Assembly (NCBI GenBank): GCA_047602475.1
Contig: JASGHE010000002.1
Span: 2,170,001-2,234,000, forward strand
DNA: 64,000 nt
DNA from: JAEUIE01 sp047602475
Lineage (GTDB): Bacteria; Planctomycetota; Planctomycetia; Gemmatales; HRBIN36
Reading direction: 5' to 3'
Numbering within the stretch: position 1 is the stretch's first letter; each line of letters begins with the position of its first letter. Below are positions 59,366-64,000 of this stretch, one piece after another. Below the pieces are notes generated by a model. That model was not told the DNA's origin and made no database searches. It saw only the letters and a program-made list of their open reading frames with translations. A program made the translations under genes and the position numbers.

Positions 59366-59824
59366 ATGAGCAATCATCACGAACTCAAAATTACTCGTGC
59401 CCGCGAACTTCGAAAGGCAATGACCGATACTGAGCGGTTCGTCTGGGCCAAGTTGCGTAGTCGACGTTTTGCCGGTTACAAGTTCCGTCGGCAGAAGCCC
59501 ATAGGCTCATACATTGTCGATTTTGTTTGTGCAGAATACCAACTCATCATTGAACTTGATGGCGGACAACACGTTGAACGTACGGCATACGATAACCATA
59601 GAACAGAACAACTCGAACGGTTGGGGTATCGTGTTCTACGCTTTTGGAATCACATTGTGTTAACTGATTGGGATATGGTTGAGGAAGTGATCTGGCAGTC
59701 ACTACAACAGTCACCATCAGTGTTTGTAAAGGGAATGAAGTGTGGGCCTGTTTCCGATCCCCTCACCCCTAACCCCTCTCCCCAGAGGGGAGAGGGGGAC
59801 CAGCCCCAGAGAAAAACACAATAA
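59366..59824 (+). CDS. DUF559 endonuclease-like protein
   Basis: Small protein of 152 residues in the DUF559 group, related to very-short-patch-repair-type nucleases. Core: RARELRKAMTDTERFVWAKL, FAGYKFRRQKPIGSYIVDFVC, LIIELDGGQHVERTAYDNHR and GYRVLRFWNH; the E-x-D-G-x-x-H pattern is the likely nuclease site. GGGGAG from the flanking repeat stands five bases before ATG 59366; ATG 59363 is also possible. The last 20 or so residues (DPLTPNPSPQRGEG) are encoded by the right-hand repeat. It interrupts an otherwise standard MoxR operon and is probably an insertion. Function not established. Confidence 0.87.
   Translation: MSNHHELKITRARELRKAMTDTERFVWAKLRSRRFAGYKFRRQKPIGSYIVDFVCAEYQLIIELDGGQHVERTAYDNHRTEQLERLGYRVLRFWNHIVLTDWDMVEEVIWQSLQQSPSVFVKGMKCGPVSDPLTPNPSPQRGEGDQPQRKTQ
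59758..59798. repeat. CCCCTC/GAGGGG repeat, right flank, inside the DUF559 gene
   Basis: CCCCTCACCCCTAACCCCTC followed by TCCCCAGAGGGGAGAGGGGG, inverted relative to the left-flank copy. Read as the C-terminus of the DUF559 protein. Confidence 0.8.
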
Positions 59825-59827
59825 CCC

Positions 59828-62041
59828 ATGCACCTCGCCTTCCTATCTCCCTGGATTCTGCTCGGTACGCTGCTGACCGCGGTGCCGATCGTCATCCATT
59901 TGGTGATGCGGAAGAAGCCGAAGCTGCTGATGTTCCCGGCGCTGGAACTGTTGCAGCAGAAGCGGAAGACGAACCTGCGGAAGTTGCGATTGCGGCACAT
60001 CCTCCTGTTGTTGTTGCGTATTCTGCTTGTGGCTCTTGCTGCTTTGGCATTAGCGAGGCCGTTGGCTACCAACCTGCCGGGTGCGCTTGCGCTGGGCAAT
60101 CCGCTGGGGGTGGTACTCATCTTCGATACCAGCGCCAGCATGGATTATAAGATCGAAGGTAAAACTCGATTGGAGCAGGCGAAAGAACAGGCTCTTACCT
60201 ACCTCAAGAGCCTGCCTGGCGGCAGTGAAGTGGCTGTCATTGACACCTCCGAGAACACCGGCAGTCGATTCGGCACGGTCAACGATGCCGTCAAGCTGAT
60301 CGAAAATCGCAAAGTCAATCCTCGCAATCGTTCGGTCACTACCGCGATGGAAGACGGCTTGCGATTACTCGAACGCAGCGCACCGAATCTGCCCATACTG
60401 ATGTGCGTGTTCTCTGATCGCACCAACGCTTCGTGGGATGCTAATGCCGTGGGAACCACGCTGCTTCCCCAGAAGCAGGGTGTAGAAGCCAAGCTGAAAC
60501 GGACGCTGAATCTCGTCTATTACGATCTCGGGCCGACCGAGCCGCGCAATCTGACCATTACCAGCCTGGCGCTCCGCCCGGCGTCGGTCTCCGCTGTGAC
60601 ACAGCTTGAAGAACTTCGCTTCGGTGTGCCGGCTAAAGAACTGCTCAACATCGTTGCCACTGTGCAGGCCTCGAATCTCAATGTCAAGAACGAAGCCTGG
60701 CTCTATATCGATGGTAAGCCCAACCCTGTCAGTAAGAAGAATATCGACTTCAACGGCGGCGCCAACCAGATTGAAACCAAGACGATCACGTTCGACCCCA
60801 TCGAAGTGAAGGATGGCGTGGTGCAGGGTAGGGTAGTGCTCGCCAGCGCTGATGCACTCGAGATTGATAACACTCGTTACTTCACGCTCGTCGCTCCCAC
60901 CCGTCGGGTACTCGTATTAAGTGATGACCCCAGTACCGCTGAGGACTGGAAGCTGGCTCTCGAAAGCCTGCGTATCCTGCCCATGACCGGTGAGATCAAG
61001 AAGCCTGCCGAGTGTCCGATGAGCCTAAGCCCTGATGACTACCAGGCGGTCTGCCTCTTCAACATCGCCCAACCGAACAAGGTGATGTGGGAAATCCTGC
61101 AGCGTTATGTTCAGTCAGGCGGCGGCCTTGTCGTCGTCCCCGGACCTTCGCTTGATACCAAGAGTTACACTACTCCTCAAGCTCTTGAGTTGATGCCAGG
61201 AAAACCCCTGACGATTAAGAACATTCCTATCCCCGGTGCGGCACTCGATATCGGCAACTATGAGCACCCGGCCCTGGCAAACTTCAAGCGCTGGCAGCGG
61301 GATTTGTCCCCCTTCCGAGTAACACGCTACTGGGATCTCGAATCGATTCCCGGCGTGACGAGTGTCATCGCCCCATTGAAGGAAGACAGTTTTCCGACCT
61401 TGTGGGCAGAGCGTCTCTTTGATCGCAACAAGGTGGCGGGTCGTGTTGTTTGGCTGGGCACGGCGATGTTCTCGCTGCCGAACGATCCTGGCTGGAAGGA
61501 TTGGAACAACTTCCAGAACGGCTGGCTCTTCGTTGGGTTGGCACACACCTGCGTGAGCCACGTTATCGGCGCGAGGGAGCAAAAGGCCAACTTCATTCTC
61601 GGTGAGGAAGTCCGCTTCCTGCTTCCTCGCAATGGCCGGGTACAAGAGTATGTTCTGAAAGGTCCGACTTCGACATCAGGCAAGGTTGCAGCAGGCCAGC
61701 AGACCCTTTCCTTGCCCGAAGCTAACCGTCCGGGGAACTATTTGCTTTCCGATCCGACTGGCAACTTGTGGTCTCGCAGCTTTAGTGTGAACCTGCCTTC
61801 CGCTGAAACTCAGATAGCACAGGATCGCCCCAAGGTCGATGAACTGGAACGGTTCTTCGGCAAGGAAAGCGTTACCGCGGCAGGTGAAGAGAAAGACCTG
61901 ACCGCCCTGGTGAAAGACGCTCTGGGCATCTCGCCGACCAGTGAACTGCTGCCTTACCTGATGCTGCTGATCCTGCTCTTCCTTGCTGCCGAGAATTATC
62001 TGGCGAATCGATTCTACCAACAGGAGCCCATCACGCCATGA
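59828..62041 (+). CDS. BatA-type vWA membrane protein
   Basis: Membrane protein of 737 residues. The N-terminus has the BatA pattern (FLSPWILLGTLLTAVPIVIHL, then KLLMFPALELLQQKRKTNLRKL) and a second helix. A vWA domain with MIDAS DTSAS follows (LIFDTSASMDYKIEG), then Ig-like and amidotransferase-like segments (GGGLVVVPGPSLDT) and a C-terminal helix (PYLMLLILLFLAAENYLANRF). It begins three bases after the DUF559 stop and overlaps the next gene by four bases (ATGA). Expected partner of the MoxR/DUF58 pair in an envelope complex. Confidence 0.92.
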   Translation: MHLAFLSPWILLGTLLTAVPIVIHLVMRKKPKLLMFPALELLQQKRKTNLRKLRLRHILLLLLRILLVALAALALARPLATNLPGALALGNPLGVVLIFDTSASMDYKIEGKTRLEQAKEQALTYLKSLPGGSEVAVIDTSENTGSRFGTVNDAVKLIENRKVNPRNRSVTTAMEDGLRLLERSAPNLPILMCVFSDRTNASWDANAVGTTLLPQKQGVEAKLKRTLNLVYYDLGPTEPRNLTITSLALRPASVSAVTQLEELRFGVPAKELLNIVATVQASNLNVKNEAWLYIDGKPNPVSKKNIDFNGGANQIETKTITFDPIEVKDGVVQGRVVLASADALEIDNTRYFTLVAPTRRVLVLSDDPSTAEDWKLALESLRILPMTGEIKKPAECPMSLSPDDYQAVCLFNIAQPNKVMWEILQRYVQSGGGLVVVPGPSLDTKSYTTPQALELMPGKPLTIKNIPIPGAALDIGNYEHPALANFKRWQRDLSPFRVTRYWDLESIPGVTSVIAPLKEDSFPTLWAERLFDRNKVAGRVVWLGTAMFSLPNDPGWKDWNNFQNGWLFVGLAHTCVSHVIGAREQKANFILGEEVRFLLPRNGRVQEYVLKGPTSTSGKVAAGQQTLSLPEANRPGNYLLSDPTGNLWSRSFSVNLPSAETQIAQDRPKVDELERFFGKESVTAAGEEKDLTALVKDALGISPTSELLPYLMLLILLFLAAENYLANRFYQQEPITP

Positions 62042-64000
62042 TGCCGACGCTTCCTGATTGGATGCCAAGCCTGGAACCGGTTCTGCCGCTGATGCTGGTG
62101 CTGGGTGCCGCTGTCGTCATTATCGTGTTGACGGTGATGACCTACAACGGAAGCACGGCTCGCAGCCGTAAGCTCCGTTGGTCTTTGATTGCCTTGAGGC
62201 TACTGGCTCTGCTGGTCGCCGTCTTTATCCTGGTTCGCCCGGTATGGGTGTACAAGGAACAACTTCGCCGGCCCGGCAAGATCATCGTTCTGCTTGATAG
62301 TTCTAAGAGCATGGAGGTCAAGGATGCTGAGCCGGAAGGCAGCACACGCTGGCTGAACGCACTGAAGGAATGGGATGAGGTGAAGGGCAAGATTGAGGCG
62401 TGGGAGAAAGACTATCAACTACGGGTGATGCCGTTAGCTTTTGATACCATCGTCCGGGAGTTCACCCCCGAAGTCAAACCTACGGGCGGCAACACTGGCC
62501 TGCTCGCTGCCTTGGAACAAGTCATCGAGAAGCACAAAGCTGTTGACCTGACTCAGGGCGAACAGTTGCTCGGCATCATCGTCCTTTCCGACGGCCGTGA
62601 CAACATTGGCCGGCCTACGGTTGATATCCTGGTCGGCAAAGCAGAAGCGTCGCACACGCAGTTGCACACTATCGCTCTCGGTCGCCCTGGTGCCAGCGAT
62701 GCTTTATTTGATATTGCTGCCCTCAACATCTTCGCCAACAAGACAGCCCGTGTGAAGGATCGCTTCATTGTCCGTGGTGAGATACAAGCCAACCGGGCAG
62801 CTAATCAAGAGATGGAAGTCTACCTCCTGATCGATGGTAAAGTGGCGACGATTGCCGAGGGGGACCGTATCGGCCAACCGGTGATGTTGCGGATGAAGCC
62901 GCGCAAGCCCAGTGAAGTGATGCGTGTCGAGTTCCCCGCCTGCCGTCTGCCCGATACGCCCGGCGACTATCGGCTGTCTCTGTTCGTCAAGCCGTTGCCC
63001 AATGAAGCCAGCGAAGCGAACAACGAAATCAGCACCTATGTGACTTTGAACAAAGACGGACTCTCGGTGCTTTACATTGATAAGGATCGAGCGTGGGAAC
63101 CAAAGTTCCTCAAGCGTGCGCTCAAGGGCGATGAGCGTATCAGCCTGATTCCGACCATCGCCGGCGCGGGCACAGCTGAATGGCGACGGGATATCCGCAA
63201 TGCCATCAAGACGCAGAACTACGATGTGTTCATCATCGGCGATGTGCCGGCGTCTCGGTTTGAAAGCCCGGGTGCCGAGGGAGATGACATCTTGAAGTTA
63301 ATCGCCAAGGCGGTGATCGAGCGAGGGGCGGGGCTACTCATGATCGGTGGGCACGATAGCTTCGCTGATGGCGGCTGGGATCGTTCCCCACTGGCTGATG
63401 TGCTGCCGGTACAGATGAACCAGCGTGGCCAACTGGAAGGGGCCATCGGCAATCAACGGGAGATCAAGTTCAAGATTACTGAGGAAGCTTTGCTTGGTGC
63501 CTTATTCGCCTTCCCCGTACGGCTCGATAGCGATCCGCTCAAGAACCGGGAATGGTGGGCGAAGCTGCCTCCACTGGATGGTGGCAGTCGGGTCGGCAAT
63601 CGCAAACCTGGCGCGATGGTGCTTGCAGAGAGTGAGCGGGGTGAAGTGTTGCTGGCCGTTCTCGATCAAATCGGGAAAGGACGCAGTGCAGCTCTGGCTG
63701 TCGATACTACCTGGCGCTGGGTGCGTCCTGGACCGCCACATAATCCGCTTCCGCTGGGCGCACCACAACCGGCCGATACGCCCATCTCTGAATCGACTGA
63801 GGCTCACCTTCGTTTCTGGCGGCAACTGATCCTCTGGCTCGCCCGGCAGGAAGTGACCGGGCAGGGCCTTACCCTGGAACTTGCTTCTCGCCGAGTGCTG
63901 GCGGGCAAGGAAATGTCTTTCACCTTGCAGGCACGGGAAGTGACCCCCGGTAGTTCCAAGGATGCGATCAAACCCATCGAGGGCGCAGAGTACACGGTGA
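62038..64000 (+). CDS. vWA / amidotransferase-like membrane protein (runs off the window)
   Basis: The first 654 codons are present and the 3' end is missing. Two N-terminal helices (LPLMLVLGAAVVIIVLTVM, LRLLALLVAVFILVRPV) are followed by a vWA domain with MIDAS DSSKS (VLLDSSKSMEVKD) and VLSDGRDNIG. A CARDB/Ig-like part and a glutamine-amidotransferase-like domain (VLYIDKDRAWEPKFL, AGLLMIGGHDSFADGGW) come next. The architecture repeats that of the protein at 4098-7273. The ATG overlaps the BatA-type gene stop as ATGA; an ATG at 62041 follows directly. Confidence 0.9.
   Translation, partial: MMPTLPDWMPSLEPVLPLMLVLGAAVVIIVLTVMTYNGSTARSRKLRWSLIALRLLALLVAVFILVRPVWVYKEQLRRPGKIIVLLDSSKSMEVKDAEPEGSTRWLNALKEWDEVKGKIEAWEKDYQLRVMPLAFDTIVREFTPEVKPTGGNTGLLAALEQVIEKHKAVDLTQGEQLLGIIVLSDGRDNIGRPTVDILVGKAEASHTQLHTIALGRPGASDALFDIAALNIFANKTARVKDRFIVRGEIQANRAANQEMEVYLLIDGKVATIAEGDRIGQPVMLRMKPRKPSEVMRVEFPACRLPDTPGDYRLSLFVKPLPNEASEANNEISTYVTLNKDGLSVLYIDKDRAWEPKFLKRALKGDERISLIPTIAGAGTAEWRRDIRNAIKTQNYDVFIIGDVPASRFESPGAEGDDILKLIAKAVIERGAGLLMIGGHDSFADGGWDRSPLADVLPVQMNQRGQLEGAIGNQREIKFKITEEALLGALFAFPVRLDSDPLKNREWWAKLPPLDGGSRVGNRKPGAMVLAESERGEVLLAVLDQIGKGRSAALAVDTTWRWVRPGPPHNPLPLGAPQPADTPISESTEAHLRFWRQLILWLARQEVTGQGLTLELASRRVLAGKEMSFTLQAREVTPGSSKDAIKPIEGAEYTV

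Noticed and set aside
1..64000. CRISPR arrays or prophage
   Set aside because: The tandem repeats seen have a 7-bp period without spacers, and no cas, integrase or phage structural gene was found.

Overview
The window looks like chromosomal DNA of a planctomycete, most likely from the Gemmatales side of the phylum. The reasons are gene families that are typical of that group: a DUF1549/DUF1553 cytochrome-type protein paired with a DUF1501 protein, a large PVC-type dehydrogenase with a C-terminal CxxCH haem site, two TIGR03009-type proteins, a DUF1571 protein, a YTV-like cysteine-rich wall protein, several Ser/Thr kinases fused to unusual partners, and MoxR/DUF58/vWA operons. No phage, plasmid, CRISPR, rRNA or tRNA signal was found. 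The only mobile DNA is a dense set of small palindromic elements and 7-bp tandem arrays.

Layout. 0-4 kb: an M28 peptidase, two tandem small cysteine-rich secreted proteins and an MtfA-like peptidase. 4-7.7 kb: a large vWA membrane protein and a small membrane protein. 7.7-11.1 kb: selB-selA. 11.3-14.7 kb: a sialidase-like BNR protein, a DUF1571 protein and a metallophosphoesterase. 14.7-20.1 kb (minus): an operon of PVC-type haem dehydrogenase, sugar ABC ATPase and permease; its probable binding protein lies apart at 26.4 kb. 20.3-24.4 kb (minus): a BlaI repressor and an M56 membrane peptidase with PDZ domains, behind a promoter whose -10 box sits inside a palindrome. 24.5-31.8 kb: an ATP-grasp-like protein, the sugar-binding lipoprotein, a kinase/RDD protein and tpiA. 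31.9-36.7 kb: DUF1501 and DUF1549/1553. 36.9-44.4 kb: speA, a kinase-receiver hybrid, a Nif3-family protein and the YTV-like protein. 45-51.4 kb: one secreted protein of about 2,120 residues. 51.6-56.9 kb: mqnD, a TIGR03009 pair with a BFD-type ferredoxin, a dienelactone hydrolase and an EEP-family nuclease/phosphatase. 57-64 kb: MoxR, DUF58, an inserted DUF559 gene, a BatA-type vWA protein and a second vWA protein that runs off the end.

Quality warning. Eight otherwise well-preserved genes are interrupted by ten single-base insertions or deletions, near 4652, 11690, 23174, 28716, 29799, 34505, 39526, 46659, 50319 and 54419. Several lie in short homopolymers. Restoring one base at each site rebuilds conserved family sequence. 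This points to residual sequencing error in a draft or metagenomic assembly rather than real decay, although the sequence alone cannot prove it. For each such gene the two or three reading-frame pieces are listed separately and cross-referenced.

The most notable points are: the kinase that, once repaired, joins a zinc ribbon, an active kinase, an RDD membrane domain, a kinase-like region without catalytic motifs and a second RDD domain; the 2,120-residue secreted protein; the heptad arrays that supply the stop of selB and lie next to several start codons; and the DUF559 gene whose ends are built from a repeat.
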